Shown here: piece by piece, positions 16,703-26,765 of the stretch | How the letters are laid out: every line of letters begins with the position of its first letter | How positions within the stretch are numbered: the first letter of the stretch is position 1 | Notes under the pieces: model-generated | Databases searched by the model: none | The model's input: only the letters and a program-made list of their open reading frames with translations | Told to the model about the DNA's origin: nothing | Assembly: GCA_017626145.1 (NCBI GenBank) | Contig: JAGAJK010000077.1 | Coordinates: 189,077-246,359 of the forward strand | Length of the DNA: 57,283 bases | Reading direction: 5' to 3' | From: Clostridia bacterium | GTDB lineage: Bacteria; Bacillota; Clostridia; RGIG6154 | Program-made: the position numbers and the translations under genes

Positions 16703-18484
16703 TTAGTTAAAATCAAACGAAAATATATCAGTTTTATCTGTGTTACCCCAATTTTCAACAGGTATGAGAATTAAACCCTCTATATGGTCAGAAATTTTGA
16801 TATTGTAACTTCTGTTCAGATTATTGTCAATTTGAGAAATTGTAATTCTTGAACCATTTTTTACAGCTTGCAGAATAAATTTTTTACATAACGTTTTCGG
16901 AACATAAAATTGCGGACTGTCAAGAAGAGTGTTTGCTCTCATTGTGTGATATTTTTCGCAATAGTTACCGGGTAATGTTTCGCGGTTTAAATCACTGTTA
17001 AAAGTGATATGTACAGTGTTTATAAATTCTTCCTTTTTAAATTTGTAGGTAATTTCTGTATTGTTTAAAACGGTTATACCGCATTTTTCGTTACTGTATA
17101 TATGATTTACCCTGTCAATTGCATCTCTTAATAAATCATTTCCGTTTGTCAACTCCGCATTTTTGCAAATATTACTTATTTTTCGTGATTTGTTTGGTAT
17201 TAAGCAGTCGTTTTCCATAAGTATTTGCTGTAATTCGTTAATTTTGCTTTTATATATACCGTTAGGTGTAAGATTTAATTTTACAGCTAAGGCGGCTGCG
17301 GTTCCCACAGCCTGTCCCATTACTGCACAGGTTGCCATTACTCTTATACTACTCATTGCCATATGAGTCATACTTATATTTCTTCCTGCGAAATAGAGGT
17401 TTTCGACATTTTTGGAATATAGAGCTCTGTAAGGAATACAGTATGGAGCAGGTGTGTGAATATTTGTATTAGGCTGACCTTTGTGATAGAAACCATCGGG
17501 AAAATGGTCATCAAGCGGCCATCCGCCGAAAGCTACAGTATCATCAAACTGTCTGTTTTCGGTAACATCTCTTTCTGTGATTATATATTCTCCAACCATT
17601 CTTCTTGATTCACGTTTTCCGGGGAGAAATCCTAAAAAGTCAAGTTCCCAGTTTTGTGAATTAAATTCACCTGAATTTTTGATGTAGTCCCAAGTACCGG
17701 TTGCAAGAGGTATAAGTTCGTGCATAATTTCATCAGCCTGATGGATCGTATCACGGTCTCCACCAAGTTCAAGATACCAGAAGTTTTCACTGGGCTTGTA
17801 TATGTCAGGATTTCTGTCTTGGAAGTGTTCTTTTGTAAGTTTAGTTGAAAAAGGGGGTGGTGTAAATTTAACAGGAGCGGTAGTTTCTCTACCTTGTATT
17901 AAACAACTGTTACCCATTGTATAATTATCGTGAACCTTAACGTGTGTGTCTTCTCCAAACTCATCTGCACATTCTCTTCCTATCCTGAACTCTGCACCGG
18001 TAAGTGGAGCTAAAATTGAGTCTCCGGAACAGTCGGAAAATATTTTTGCCTTTATGTCATAAAATGTCTGTGTAGTCATCTGATAGCCGGTAACGGTTTC
18101 TATTTTTGTATTTCTTCCATCTTCATATTCGCCGTTTTTTACTTTAGCATCCATGCAGGTGCAATTTAATAAAAGTGTAATGTTCTTTTCACGTATAACA
18201 AAATCATAGAGAATGGTATCCCATATAAAATAATTTTTAGTTGGATTACGATAATAGTTTTCAAGTGCAATCTCTTCAATAATCCCTGTCTCACGGTTAT
18301 TATCGCCTTGAGCACCGCATACCCACATTCTTATTTCTGAAGATGCGTTGCCACCGAGAACAGGTCTTTCATGCATTAAAATAACCTTTATTCCTTCTCT
18401 TGCTGCTGCGATTGCTGTGCAAATACCTGCCATACCTCCGCCGATTACGCATAAATCTGTATCAATTCTTTTTCTTTTTAACAT
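16703..18484 (-). CDS. FAD-dependent oxidoreductase, short paralogue
   Basis: A 593-residue paralogue of the next gene. It shares CVIGGGMAGICTAIAAAREG, LGGNASSEIRMWVCGAQGD, GTWDYIKNSG and LYFAGRNISMTHMA, but has a shorter C-terminal beta domain. The frame stays open upstream to 18601, but GGAGGAA placed 6 bases before the ATG at 18484 marks that codon as the start. Together the two form one operon, divergent from the PocR/AraC regulator. Two related oxidases with different tails may act on different linkages or anomers of one substrate; this is inference. Confidence 0.85.
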   Translation of the reverse strand: MLKRKRIDTDLCVIGGGMAGICTAIAAAREGIKVILMHERPVLGGNASSEIRMWVCGAQGDNNRETGIIEEIALENYYRNPTKNYFIWDTILYDFVIREKNITLLLNCTCMDAKVKNGEYEDGRNTKIETVTGYQMTTQTFYDIKAKIFSDCSGDSILAPLTGAEFRIGRECADEFGEDTHVKVHDNYTMGNSCLIQGRETTAPVKFTPPPFSTKLTKEHFQDRNPDIYKPSENFWYLELGGDRDTIHQADEIMHELIPLATGTWDYIKNSGEFNSQNWELDFLGFLPGKRESRRMVGEYIITERDVTENRQFDDTVAFGGWPLDDHFPDGFYHKGQPNTNIHTPAPYCIPYRALYSKNVENLYFAGRNISMTHMAMSSIRVMATCAVMGQAVGTAAALAVKLNLTPNGIYKSKINELQQILMENDCLIPNKSRKISNICKNAELTNGNDLLRDAIDRVNHIYSNEKCGITVLNNTEITYKFKKEEFINTVHITFNSDLNRETLPGNYCEKYHTMRANTLLDSPQFYVPKTLCKKFILQAVKNGSRITISQIDNNLNRSYNIKISDHIEGLILIPVENWGNTDKTDIFSFDFN

Positions 18485-18612
18485 AATCAGTTCCTCCAAA
18501 ACATAGCTTGAAAATTTTACGATTATACTATATAATAAGAATACAATATTTTCACAATGATTTCTATAGAAAAACTGCATAAAAATATTAAAAAAATGCA
18601 CAGGAGCGGATT

Positions 18613-19431
18613 ATGAAAGAGATAATTAAAAAATATATTTCATATTTGGAAGAATATCATAACTTATCAGTATCGATACATTTTTCTGATAAGTACGATT
18701 ATATACTGTTGACAAGTGGAAAGAATTCACTAAGCGAGTTTAATTATCATACTAATCCGTATTGTTTTTATATAAAAAATATTAAAGGTTTACAAAATGA
18801 ATGCATGAATTGTCAGAGGAAAGTGTTAAACAGACTCAATAAAACTAATTCTTTCATCGGTATATGTCATGCAGGGGTTTTAGAATATATAACAGGAATT
18901 AACTATAAAGATGAGTTTGTTGGATTTATCAGTATAAGTGGATACGGAGCAACAAATTATAAATATGAAGGTGCGTATTCAGATAATCTGAATTTTTCCG
19001 ATATTCCCTCAAAAATACTCGACAAACTTATACCACCTCTTGCGGTTATGATATCCGTTCATATTGAGAATTTATTGAAAGAATCATCGAATAGTGATTT
19101 TTATACAAAGCTTATTTCTTATCTTGAAAATAATCACAGTAATGTAAGCTTGGAAGAACTTTCAGATAAGTTTAATTACAGTAAATCATTTATCAGTCAT
19201 GTGTTTAAAAAAAGAAACGGTCAGACATTGCTTGAATATTGTAATACACTCAAAATAAGAGATGCGAAAATACTGCTTAAGCAAACTAATTTAAGTATAA
19301 CAGATGTAGCATTTATGTCAGGTTTTAACAACTTCAGTTATTTTATTAATGTATTTCGCAAACATACCGGAGTTACTCCTTTATGTTGGAGAAGAAACTA
19401 TAAAAATTCAGTAGACAATCTTGAAAATTAA
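18613..19431 (+). CDS. AraC family regulator with PocR-type sensor domain
   Basis: In this 272-residue protein, residues 1-155 resemble the PocR ligand-binding domain: a short N-terminal helix, FYIKNIKGLQNECMNCQRKV with its CxxC, and GICHAGVLEYITGI. Residues 165-265 are an AraC DNA-binding domain (VSLEELSDKFNYSKSFISHVF, FNNFSYFINVFRKHTGVTP). It is divergent from the two oxidoreductase genes and so is their probable regulator. Such domains sense small organic ligands, and the cysteines may bind metal. AGGAGCGG precedes the ATG. Confidence 0.88.
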   Translation: MKEIIKKYISYLEEYHNLSVSIHFSDKYDYILLTSGKNSLSEFNYHTNPYCFYIKNIKGLQNECMNCQRKVLNRLNKTNSFIGICHAGVLEYITGINYKDEFVGFISISGYGATNYKYEGAYSDNLNFSDIPSKILDKLIPPLAVMISVHIENLLKESSNSDFYTKLISYLENNHSNVSLEELSDKFNYSKSFISHVFKKRNGQTLLEYCNTLKIRDAKILLKQTNLSITDVAFMSGFNNFSYFINVFRKHTGVTPLCWRRNYKNSVDNLEN

Positions 19432-19478
19432 TGCTATACTTAATAGGTTAGTTTAAAAAAGAATGGACAGGAGAGACT

Positions 19479-20828
19479 ATGGACAAAAATATTTTAGGAT
19501 ACGAAAAAACATCTGTTTTATTAAGAAAGTTCGCAGTACCAAGTATTGTAGCTATGCTTGTCAGCTCACTTTATAATATAGTTGATCAGATATTTATAGG
19601 TCAGGGCGTAGGGTATCTCGGTAATGCGGCAACAAATGTTGCATTTCCACTTACTACGATATGCCTTGCAATTTCACTTTTGATTGGTGTTGGATGTGCT
19701 GCTGGATTTTCGCTGGAGCTTGGTGCAGGAAATAAAGATAAAGCTGAGCATTATGTAAAAAATGCACTTGGAATGGCATTGATTTTTGGTTTGCTGTATT
19801 TAATCGTTATTTTGGTGTTTTTAAGACCGATGCTTAAAGTTTTCGGGGCAACGGGTGATATAATAGAATATGCGGTTGATTATACAAGAATAACTGCTTT
19901 CGGCATGCCTGTACTTGTTGCTACTAATGTACTCAGTAATCTGATACGTGCCGATGGTGGTCCGAGTTATTCAATGATATGTATGATTGTTGGTGCAGTA
20001 ATCAATACACTTCTTGACCCGCTGTTTATATTTGTATTTAAACTTGGTATGGCAGGAGCAGCATGGGCAACGATAATAGGTCAGTATTTTTCTTTCTTTG
20101 CAGCTCTTATGTATCTTAAAAAGTTTAAAAGCATAAAGTTGTCAGGAAAGTTACTTGAATTTAAAATCAAAACCTGGTTAAAAATTGCATCACTTGGTAT
20201 GAGTAACAACTTGAACCAAGTAGCAATAACAATAGTTCAGATTGTTTTAAACAACTCTTTAACTTATTATGGTGCTTTATCTGTTTACGGTAGTGAAATC
20301 CCTTTGGCAGGTTGTGGCATTGTTATGAAAGTAAATTCAATACTCATATCTGTTTTTGTAGGACTTGCACAGGGTTCGCAACCTATAATAGGTTTTAATT
20401 ATGGCGCTAAAAAGTATGACAGGGTTAAGGATACTTATAAGAAAGCAATTCTTACAAGTATATGTATAGGATTTATCGGATTTCTTTTATTTCAGATTAT
20501 ACCGGAAACAATTGTTGCTTTATTCGGAAAAGGTGATGCTTTATATATAGAGTTTTCGGTTAAATTCATGAAGATTTTCTTGTTTATGATTGCATTTACA
20601 GGTGTACAAATAATTTCATCGAACTTTTTTTCGGCAATAGGCAAGCCACTTAAAGGAGTTTTCCTTTCACTTACAAGACAGGTAATTTTTTTAATACCCT
20701 TACTTTTGATATTACCGCTCTTATTCGGCATTGACGGAGTAATGTTTTCTGGTCCTGTTTCCGATTCAATCGCCGCAACAATATGTTTTGTAATGGTTAT
20801 GATTGAATTTAAAAAGATGAACAAATAA
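19479..20828 (+). CDS. MATE family efflux transporter
   Basis: The 449-residue protein has twelve predicted helices in two similar halves, with the family hallmarks FAVPSIVAMLVSSLYNIVDQ and GAGNKDKAEHYVKNAL, and LAQGSQPIIGFNYGAKKYD in the second half. MATE proteins export cationic or organic molecules in exchange for Na+ or H+. It follows the PocR/AraC gene by 47 bases on the same strand. A link to the locus substrate is possible but not shown. GGAGAG precedes the ATG. Confidence 0.94.
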   Translation: MDKNILGYEKTSVLLRKFAVPSIVAMLVSSLYNIVDQIFIGQGVGYLGNAATNVAFPLTTICLAISLLIGVGCAAGFSLELGAGNKDKAEHYVKNALGMALIFGLLYLIVILVFLRPMLKVFGATGDIIEYAVDYTRITAFGMPVLVATNVLSNLIRADGGPSYSMICMIVGAVINTLLDPLFIFVFKLGMAGAAWATIIGQYFSFFAALMYLKKFKSIKLSGKLLEFKIKTWLKIASLGMSNNLNQVAITIVQIVLNNSLTYYGALSVYGSEIPLAGCGIVMKVNSILISVFVGLAQGSQPIIGFNYGAKKYDRVKDTYKKAILTSICIGFIGFLLFQIIPETIVALFGKGDALYIEFSVKFMKIFLFMIAFTGVQIISSNFFSAIGKPLKGVFLSLTRQVIFLIPLLLILPLLFGIDGVMFSGPVSDSIAATICFVMVMIEFKKMNK

Positions 20829-20836
20829 TAAAAATT

Positions 20837-20868
20837 CCGTGCTTCATATTTTGAAGCACGGTTTGTTT
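20837..20868. terminator. Terminator between MATE and SPFH genes
   Basis: A perfect 10-bp stem (20837-20846 with 20852-20861) followed by TTTGTTTTT, located between convergent genes. Confidence 0.8.
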
Positions 20869-21756
20869 TTACTTATCCGATAATATTTCTTTTACTGATG
20901 TAGCAAGGCCTGCTATTCCTTGAATTTCAGAAGGAATAATGATTTTTGTTGCCTGGCCATCTGCGACATCCTTTAAGGCTTCTAAGCTTCTGAGAGTAAG
21001 AACTGCGTCTGTCGGAGCGGCTTCGTTAAGCATTTTTAAACCTTCTGCAGTTGCTTGTTGAACCTTAAGGATAGCTTCTGCCTGACCTTCTGCTTTCTTG
21101 ATAGCGGCTTCTTTTTCTGCTTCAGCTGCTAAAATCTTTGATTCTTTTTCACCTTCTGCTACAAGAATTGCGGACTTCTTTTCACCTTCGGCTTTTAAAA
21201 TAGCTTCTCTTCGTTCTCTTTCAGCTTTCATCTGTTTTTCCATAGCATCTTGAATTTCACGAGGTGGGAGAATGTTTTTGAGCTCTACACGGTTGATTTT
21301 AATTCCCCAAGGGTCAGTTGCTTCATCAAGGATGGAACGCATTTTTGTATTAACCAATTCTCTTGAAGTTAATGTTTCGTCAAGTTCCAAATCGCCGATG
21401 ATATTTCTTAAGGTTGTTGCTGTGAGATTCTCTATTGCAGACATCGGATGTTCAACACCATAGGCATACATTTTAGGGTCTGTAATCTGATAGTAAACGA
21501 CTGTATCAATTTGCATAGTTACATTATCTTTGGTTATAACAGGCTGAGGTGGAAAGTCTACAACTTGTTCCTTAATCGAAACTTTTTTGGCAATTTTTTC
21601 AATAAACGGAATTTTAAAATGTGGTCCCACGTCCCAACAAGAGTGAAAAGCACCAAGTCTTTCGACAACATAACTATTGGCTTGAGGGACGATTTTTATA
21701 TTGGTTATTATAACTAATAAAATAAGAATAACTAAAATAAATATTACTTCTGGCAT
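20869..21756 (-). CDS. SPFH/Band 7 membrane protein (stomatin/QmcA-like)
   Basis: A 295-residue protein with one N-terminal membrane helix (residues 3-22), a Band 7 domain (25-185, with YVVERLGAFHSCWDVGPHFKIP) and a long charged coiled coil of repeated A-E-G-E-K units (190-245). Such proteins oligomerise in membrane microdomains and are usually partnered by NfeD. Here the start codon overlaps the end of nfeD by 13 bases, with AAGGAGGAAG inside the nfeD tail, which indicates coupled translation. The cellular role is uncertain. Confidence 0.93.
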   Translation of the reverse strand: MPEVIFILVILILLVIITNIKIVPQANSYVVERLGAFHSCWDVGPHFKIPFIEKIAKKVSIKEQVVDFPPQPVITKDNVTMQIDTVVYYQITDPKMYAYGVEHPMSAIENLTATTLRNIIGDLELDETLTSRELVNTKMRSILDEATDPWGIKINRVELKNILPPREIQDAMEKQMKAERERREAILKAEGEKKSAILVAEGEKESKILAAEAEKEAAIKKAEGQAEAILKVQQATAEGLKMLNEAAPTDAVLTLRSLEALKDVADGQATKIIIPSEIQGIAGLATSVKEILSDK

Positions 21757-22187
21757 TTGACTTCCTCCTTGTTTTTAACAATTAAATTAACACCTTTTAT
21801 TTCGGATACCATCACGGTACATCCTTCATCTATAATTTCACCATTTTTGGATTTGGCAGACCAAATCATCTTATCAACCTTAACTTGCCCTGTAGCCGAG
21901 ATATTATCAATTTTTTCTGTTACTACAGCAATTTTACCGATAACACGGTCAGCGTTTGTGGGGACCTTTCGGGTTAACAGTTTCTTTTTTACCAATGGCT
22001 TTGAAATAATTAAAGCAAGTATCGAAACCACAATGAATATCATAAATTGCCACACAGGATCAATGTAAATCAGTGATGCAAGAAATGCAAAAATAGCACC
22101 AACAGTAAACCAAATTGAAACAATTGCTGAAGTTACAGCCTCTGTAATTCCTGTAACAATAATTACAATGAGCCATAAATATGTCAT
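21744..22187 (-). CDS. NfeD family protein
   Basis: A 147-residue protein with about three hydrophobic helices (residues 2-68) followed by a C-terminal OB-fold typical of short NfeD proteins (VIGKIAVVTEKIDN to GCTVMVSEIKGVNLIV). It pairs with the SPFH gene directly downstream, as is usual for this family. NfeD is thought to aid assembly or membrane placement of its stomatin-like partner. AGGAGTG precedes the ATG. Confidence 0.9.
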   Translation of the reverse strand: MTYLWLIVIIVTGITEAVTSAIVSIWFTVGAIFAFLASLIYIDPVWQFMIFIVVSILALIISKPLVKKKLLTRKVPTNADRVIGKIAVVTEKIDNISATGQVKVDKMIWSAKSKNGEIIDEGCTVMVSEIKGVNLIVKNKEEVKCQK

Positions 22188-22309
22188 ATCATCACTCCTA
22201 AATGCTTTTGAATTATTTTATCATATTTTATCAAAATATGCAACTATGAAAAAAATGGGTGGTTTTTTTATACAAAAAAGCAAATGGAAAAAGGTTTTTT
22301 GCAGATTAC

Positions 22310-22342
22310 ACGACAGAAATTTTATCACGGTTCGTTTATAAT
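22310..22342 (+). promoter_or_regulatory. Candidate Spo0A-type promoter of spoIIE (21-bp spacing)
   Basis: A perfect TATAAT (22337-22342) lies 21 bases from ACGACA (22310-22315). A 21-bp spacer is too long for an ordinary sigma-A promoter but is the arrangement known for spoIIE of Bacillus subtilis, where Spo0A~P binds across the -35. The GACA core here partly resembles a reversed 0A box (TTCGACA). Confidence 0.45.
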
Positions 22343-22371
22343 TAATTTATTAATTATACGGAGTGATTAAA

Positions 22372-24681
22372 ATGTATGATAGAACTGCTAAATTACGAAA
22401 AAAAGTTTTTTCGGCTGATATTTTAAGAAATACCATTTTACCATTTATATGTTGCGTATCATCAATGGTTATTCTGCCTGGAGGATTTTCTCCATTTGGT
22501 ATTTCAAGTTTTATTTCATTTTCAAGAAAAAAGGCACTATTAACTTATGCTTTTGTATCTGCTATCGGATACCTAAGTCTTGGTTTATATATAGCTTTAC
22601 CATATTTAATTTCCTTGCTGTTGATAAGTATATTATCTTTTAGAAGAACAATGATAAACAGTGATAAAAAGTATGTGATTTTATGCATAATAGTTTATTT
22701 TATATCCGGAGTTTTATTTATTATTTATAATGGTTTTAACCTTTACGATTTAATGAAAGTTATATTAGAAGCTTTTATTATTTATGTTTTAAGTAATCAT
22801 TATGTTGTAGTCAATGATTTTTTTTCTGCTCCTGTATTACGAAAAAAAATAAGAAAAACCGAATTGATGCCACTGGCTTTAACCGGCTTGGTAGTAATTT
22901 CTGCTCTTTCAAAAGTTGCATTACCATTGGATATGAAATTATCAGGGATAATATGCATATTTATTATGTTATTTATATCATATAAATTTAATGTAAGTAT
23001 ATGTGCTACCGGTGGAATTGTTCTTGGCCTTGCTATAGGAATTAATAATTCAAATATGCTTTATTGTGTTGCTTCTTTTGCTGTCTCAGGTTTGTTTTCG
23101 TCATTTGGTAAGAAGTTAGGTAAAATAGGAGTAATTTTAACATTTATATTATCAAACGCATTATTCACATATGCTGTTAACGATTCAAGTGAAATATTAA
23201 TTAATTTATATGAAATTATAATAGCGGCAATAACATTATTTATTATACCCGAAGATAGACTTGAACAAATTAAATACAATATTACAAACATGATAAATAA
23301 GGAGGATAATGAAATTCAAAGGATGAGTATTGTAAAGAATTTCACTAATAATCGGCTACAGAAACTGTCAAGTGCATTCGATAGTATTTCCATGGTTCTT
23401 TCAGAAAAAAATAAAGTAAATAACAATACATTTGAAAGTAATACAGATTCGATGATTCGATCAGTTAGCGAACGTGTTTGTAGGAAATGTAAGGGTTCTA
23501 AAAGATGTTGGAAGAATAATTATGATGAAACATACATATCAATAAAAAATTTATTTTTTGCTTGCGAAAAAAGAGGTTGGGCTGAACAATACGATATTCA
23601 ATCATCCTTCAGGGATATTTGTTTTAACTGTTCACAATTAGTTGTGGAAATTAATAAGGTTTATGAATTATATAGAATGAATAAAATATGGGAGAGCAGA
23701 GCCGATGAAAATAAATTATTAATTTCACAGCAGTTTAGTTCAATGTCGAGAGTTACTTCAAATCTTGCAGAAGAATTGAATGGCAAGTACTCGTTTCGCA
23801 GAGATATTGAAAATGCTGTTGTTGAAGAACTCGAACTTAATGGTATAAAACCGATTTCAATAACAGTTGTAAGAGAAAATTCAAGACACACGAGGATTAA
23901 TCTTTCAGTAAAAAATGATAGTAAGTTATCACGCAAATTATTATTGGATACCTGTAATAAAATTATGGGTAAAAGTATGAAAATTGAAAATTCATCTGTT
24001 GCAATGGGTATTCAAAAATTTGATATATCTGAACAGGAAAATTTTAATGTTGATATAGGACTATCAAGAATCAGGCCGGATAAAGACAAAGTTTGTGGTG
24101 ACAGTTACAGCATTATGAGACCTGATGGAGAAAAAGTAATCGTAGCATTAAGTGATGGAATGGGGACAGGTACTTTAGCAGCAAGAGAAAGTAAGGATAC
24201 GGTAAATTTGCTTGAAAAGTTACTTTCTGCAGGAATAGAGAAAAATTCAGCAATAAAACTTGTAAATTCAGTTTTGATACTTAAATCCTTTAATGAGAGC
24301 TTTGCGACAATTGATATGTTTGTATTTGATTTATACACCGGTGAAGGTGAATTCATAAAAACAGGAGGAGTAAGTTCATATATTTTAAGAAAAAATGCTG
24401 TTACTGAAGTTTCTTCTGGTAGCCTACCGGCAGGAATTATAAGTGAAGCTCAGTCTTATTCTTATAAATCAGAATTCAGAGATGGTGATATTATTTTGAT
24501 GATGTCGGATGGAATTAGTGATATAAGTTCTGATGATGAGTGGATCAAATCATCTATAAAAGGCTGTAAAAATATGAAAGGAAAAGAAATTGCGGATTGT
24601 ATTATGGAAAACGCATGTAAATTGACAAGAGAGTGTAAGGATGATATGACTGTTATTGCAATAAAGATTAATTTAAAATAG
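22372..24681 (+). CDS. spoIIE: Stage II sporulation protein E (PP2C-type phosphatase)
   Basis: SpoIIE dephosphorylates SpoIIAA to free sigma-F in the forespore and helps polar septation. The 769-residue product has an N-terminal membrane part of about ten helices (residues 20-300), a central region with a Cys-rich segment ([17 protein letters not shown]), and a C-terminal PP2C phosphatase with [31 protein letters not shown] and [13 protein letters not shown] chose the ATG at 22372, 8 bases after CGGAG, over an in-frame GTG at 22363. Confidence 0.96.
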   Translation: MYDRTAKLRKKVFSADILRNTILPFICCVSSMVILPGGFSPFGISSFISFSRKKALLTYAFVSAIGYLSLGLYIALPYLISLLLISILSFRRTMINSDKKYVILCIIVYFISGVLFIIYNGFNLYDLMKVILEAFIIYVLSNHYVVVNDFFSAPVLRKKIRKTELMPLALTGLVVISALSKVALPLDMKLSGIICIFIMLFISYKFNVSICATGGIVLGLAIGINNSNMLYCVASFAVSGLFSSFGKKLGKIGVILTFILSNALFTYAVNDSSEILINLYEIIIAAITLFIIPEDRLEQIKYNITNMINKEDNEIQRMSIVKNFTNNRLQKLSSAFDSISMVLSEKNKVNNNTFESNTDSMIRSVSERVCRKCKGSKRCWKNNYDETYISIKNLFFACEKRGWAEQYDIQSSFRDICFNCSQLVVEINKVYELYRMNKIWESRADENKLLISQQFSSMSRVTSNLAEELNGKYSFRRDIENAVVEELELNGIKPISITVVRENSRHTRINLSVKNDSKLSRKLLLDTCNKIMGKSMKIENSSVAMGIQKFDISEQENFNVDIGLSRIRPDKDKVCGDSYSIMRPDGEKVIVALSDGMGTGTLAARESKDTVNLLEKLLSAGIEKNSAIKLVNSVLILKSFNESFATIDMFVFDLYTGEGEFIKTGGVSSYILRKNAVTEVSSGSLPAGIISEAQSYSYKSEFRDGDIILMMSDGISDISSDDEWIKSSIKGCKNMKGKEIADCIMENACKLTRECKDDMTVIAIKINLK

Positions 24682-24683
24682 TC

Positions 24684-24712
24684 TTGCAAAATTCTCTTTT
24701 GTGTAGTATAAT
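24684..24712 (+). promoter_or_regulatory. metK promoter
   Basis: TTGCAA (24684-24689), 17 bases, perfect TATAAT (24707-24712), starting just after the spoIIE stop. The predicted 5' leader is only about 25 bases, so no SAM riboswitch fits here. Confidence 0.75.
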
Positions 24713-24743
24713 CACTATGTATTACAAAAGAAGGAGAATAAAA

Positions 24744-25916
24744 ATGTTAAACAGAAAATTATTCACATCGGAATCTGTAACAGAAGGGCATCCGGATAAA
24801 ATTTGTGACAGGGTATCTGATGCAGTTCTTGATGCTATATATGAACAAGATCCTATGGCTCGTGTTGCTTGTGAAACTTTTGTTACTACAGGTACTGTTG
24901 TTGTTATGGGTGAAATTTCAACAAAAGCAAACATAGATATCCCTAAAATCGTCAGAAATACAATTAATGATATAGGTTATAATCGTGCTAAATTTGGTTT
25001 TGACTCAAATACTTGCGGCGTACTTACTCAGATAGATGAGCAGTCTGCTGATATTGCTTTAGGTGTAGATAAGGCTAAAGAAATTAAGGAGGGAGCAGAG
25101 GAAGCACTATCTGAAATTGGTGCAGGTGACCAGGGTATGATGTTTGGTTATGCTTGTGATGAAACAGAAGAGCTTATGCCTCTTCCTATAACGCTTGCTC
25201 ATAAACTTGCCAAAAAACTTACAGAGGTTCGCAAAAATTCAACTCTTGATTATTTAAGACCTGATGGTAAAACGCAGGTTACTGTTGAATATGAAAATGA
25301 CGTACCGGTTCGTGTTGATACCGTTGTTGTTTCAACTCAGCATTCTGATTCTGTATCACTTGAACAAATATACAGAGATATTAAGAAATATGTCATTGAT
25401 GAGATTATACCCGATAAACTTATAGATGATGAAACCAAAATTCTTGTAAATCCAACAGGTAGATTCGTAATCGGGGGACCTCAGGGCGATACAGGACTTA
25501 CAGGAAGAAAGATTATTGTTGATACTTATGGTGGTTATGCACGTCACGGTGGGGGTGCTTTTTCCGGAAAAGACCCGACTAAGGTTGACAGAAGTGCAGC
25601 TTATTACGCGAGATATATTGCAAAAAATGTTGTTGCTGCAGGATTGGCTAAAAGGTGTGAAGTTCAACTTGCATATGCAATTGGTGTAGCAAAGCCTGTT
25701 TCTGTTATGGTTGACACTTTTGGTACAGGTATTATCTCTGATGAAGAAATTTCCGAAAGAATTAATAAGGTTTTTGATATGCGTCCGGCAAATATTATAA
25801 AGGAGCTTGATTTGAGAAAGCCTATATATAAGGAATTATCGGCATACGGCCATATGGGACGTGTTGATTTAGGAGTAAAATGGGAGAGCACCGACAAGGT
25901 GAATTTGCTTAAATAA
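24744..25916 (+). CDS. metK: S-adenosylmethionine synthetase
   Basis: MetK makes S-adenosylmethionine from methionine and ATP. The 390-residue product has [20 protein letters not shown] at the N-terminus, [16 protein letters not shown] near residue 120, and the glycine-rich loop [26 protein letters not shown] lies 8 bases upstream of the ATG at 24744. The frame stays open to 24684, but that upstream part overlaps the promoter. It occupies the place next to rpmH where dnaA is found in many Firmicutes. Confidence 0.98.
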   Translation: MLNRKLFTSESVTEGHPDKICDRVSDAVLDAIYEQDPMARVACETFVTTGTVVVMGEISTKANIDIPKIVRNTINDIGYNRAKFGFDSNTCGVLTQIDEQSADIALGVDKAKEIKEGAEEALSEIGAGDQGMMFGYACDETEELMPLPITLAHKLAKKLTEVRKNSTLDYLRPDGKTQVTVEYENDVPVRVDTVVVSTQHSDSVSLEQIYRDIKKYVIDEIIPDKLIDDETKILVNPTGRFVIGGPQGDTGLTGRKIIVDTYGGYARHGGGAFSGKDPTKVDRSAAYYARYIAKNVVAAGLAKRCEVQLAYAIGVAKPVSVMVDTFGTGIISDEEISERINKVFDMRPANIIKELDLRKPIYKELSAYGHMGRVDLGVKWESTDKVNLLK

Positions 25917-25967
25917 CCATTTTCAACTAAAAAAAGCACAATAATTTAATTTTATTTAATAAATGTG

Positions 25968-25996
25968 TTGACATTTTTTTCAATTTGTGATAAAAT
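25968..25996 (+). promoter_or_regulatory. rpmH operon promoter
   Basis: Perfect TTGACA (25968-25973), 17 bases, TAAAAT (25991-25996). No DnaA box (TTATCCACA) is seen between metK and rpmH. Confidence 0.85.
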
Positions 25997-26030
25997 TTTA
26001 ACGATGCAGTTATTGTAGGAGGTGTACGGA

Positions 26031-26165
26031 ATGTTAAGAACTTATCAGCCCAAAAAGAGACATAGAGCTAAAGAACACGGCTTTAGAAAGAGAATGAGCA
26101 CAAGAAACGGCAGAAAGGTACTTTCAAGCCGCAGAGCTAAAGGAAGAAAGAGATTATCCGCTTAA
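26031..26165 (+). CDS. rpmH: Ribosomal protein L34
   Basis: A 44-residue basic protein beginning [18 protein letters not shown] and ending KGRKRLSA, the standard sequence of L34 of the large ribosomal subunit. GTAGGAGGTG precedes the ATG. It heads the conserved rpmH-rnpA-yidD-yidC order. A hairpin overlaps its stop codon, so much of the transcription may end there. Confidence 0.98.
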   Translation: MLRTYQPKKRHRAKEHGFRKRMSTRNGRKVLSSRRAKGRKRLSA

Positions 26166-26189
26166 GAACGTGTTTAACACGTTCTTTTT
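26164..26189 (+). terminator. Terminator or attenuator between rpmH and rnpA
   Basis: A perfect 10-bp stem (26164-26173 with 26177-26186) with a 3-base loop followed by a T run, overlapping the rpmH stop. It would let L34 be made in large excess over RNase P protein. Confidence 0.75.
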
Positions 26190-26207
26190 GTAAGAAAAGG
26201 TTTTATA

Positions 26208-26534
26208 ATGGAAACGATTAAAGAAAACAGAGAATTCAGACGAGCCTATCATAAAGGTAGCAAAGGCGTTTCAACTTATATTGTTATTTACTGTCTGAAA
26301 AACCGAACTGGAAATAAATACGGAATAACTGTAAGTAAAAAAATCGGTAAGGCTGTTGTACGTAATCGGGTTAAAAGGCTTATCCGCGAAAGTTTCAGAG
26401 CTTATGCGGACAGCCTTAATGAAGCCTTAAGCATTGTTATAGTTGCAAGAACGGCATCTGCTAAAGCCACATTTGCACAAATTGACAATTCTTTAAAAAG
26501 TGCTCTTATTCAGGTTGGAGCACTCTCAGATTAA
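26208..26534 (+). CDS. rnpA: Ribonuclease P protein component
   Basis: The 108-residue basic protein assists the catalytic RNA that matures tRNA 5' ends. The hallmark is [17 protein letters not shown] near residue 45, preceded by [15 protein letters not shown]. Length and position between rpmH and yidD are standard. The ribosome binding site (AAAAGG) is modest. Confidence 0.97.
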   Translation: METIKENREFRRAYHKGSKGVSTYIVIYCLKNRTGNKYGITVSKKIGKAVVRNRVKRLIRESFRAYADSLNEALSIVIVARTASAKATFAQIDNSLKSALIQVGALSD

Positions 26535-26536
26535 TT

Positions 26537-26746
26537 ATGAAATATTTTTTTGTATTTTTAATCAGATTATATAGAAAATACTTATCACCTTTTAAAAAGC
26601 CATGCTGCAGATTTATTCCTACTTGCTCTCAGTATGCAATTCAGGCTTTGGAGAAATATGGTGTGATAAAAGGTAGTTTTTTAGCTATAAAGCGTATTTT
26701 GAAGTGTCATCCATTTCATTCAGGAGGGTATGACCCTTTGAAATGA
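26537..26746 (+). CDS. yidD: Membrane protein insertion efficiency factor YidD
   Basis: A 69-residue protein with an N-terminal amphipathic or membrane segment and the family signature [20 protein letters not shown] followed by [11 protein letters not shown]. YidD aids YidC-mediated insertion at the membrane. It starts 2 bases after rnpA, so translation is likely coupled. Confidence 0.96.
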   Translation: MKYFFVFLIRLYRKYLSPFKKPCCRFIPTCSQYAIQALEKYGVIKGSFLAIKRILKCHPFHSGGYDPLK

Positions 26747-26765
26747 TGCTATGAAAGGAAATAAT

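Noticed and set aside
24690-24743. SAM riboswitch before metK
   Set aside because: Promoter and start codon are too close together to hold one.
25917-26030. Replication origin between metK and rpmH
   Set aside because: No DnaA box or clustered AT-rich repeats are present; the space holds only a promoter and a ribosome binding site.
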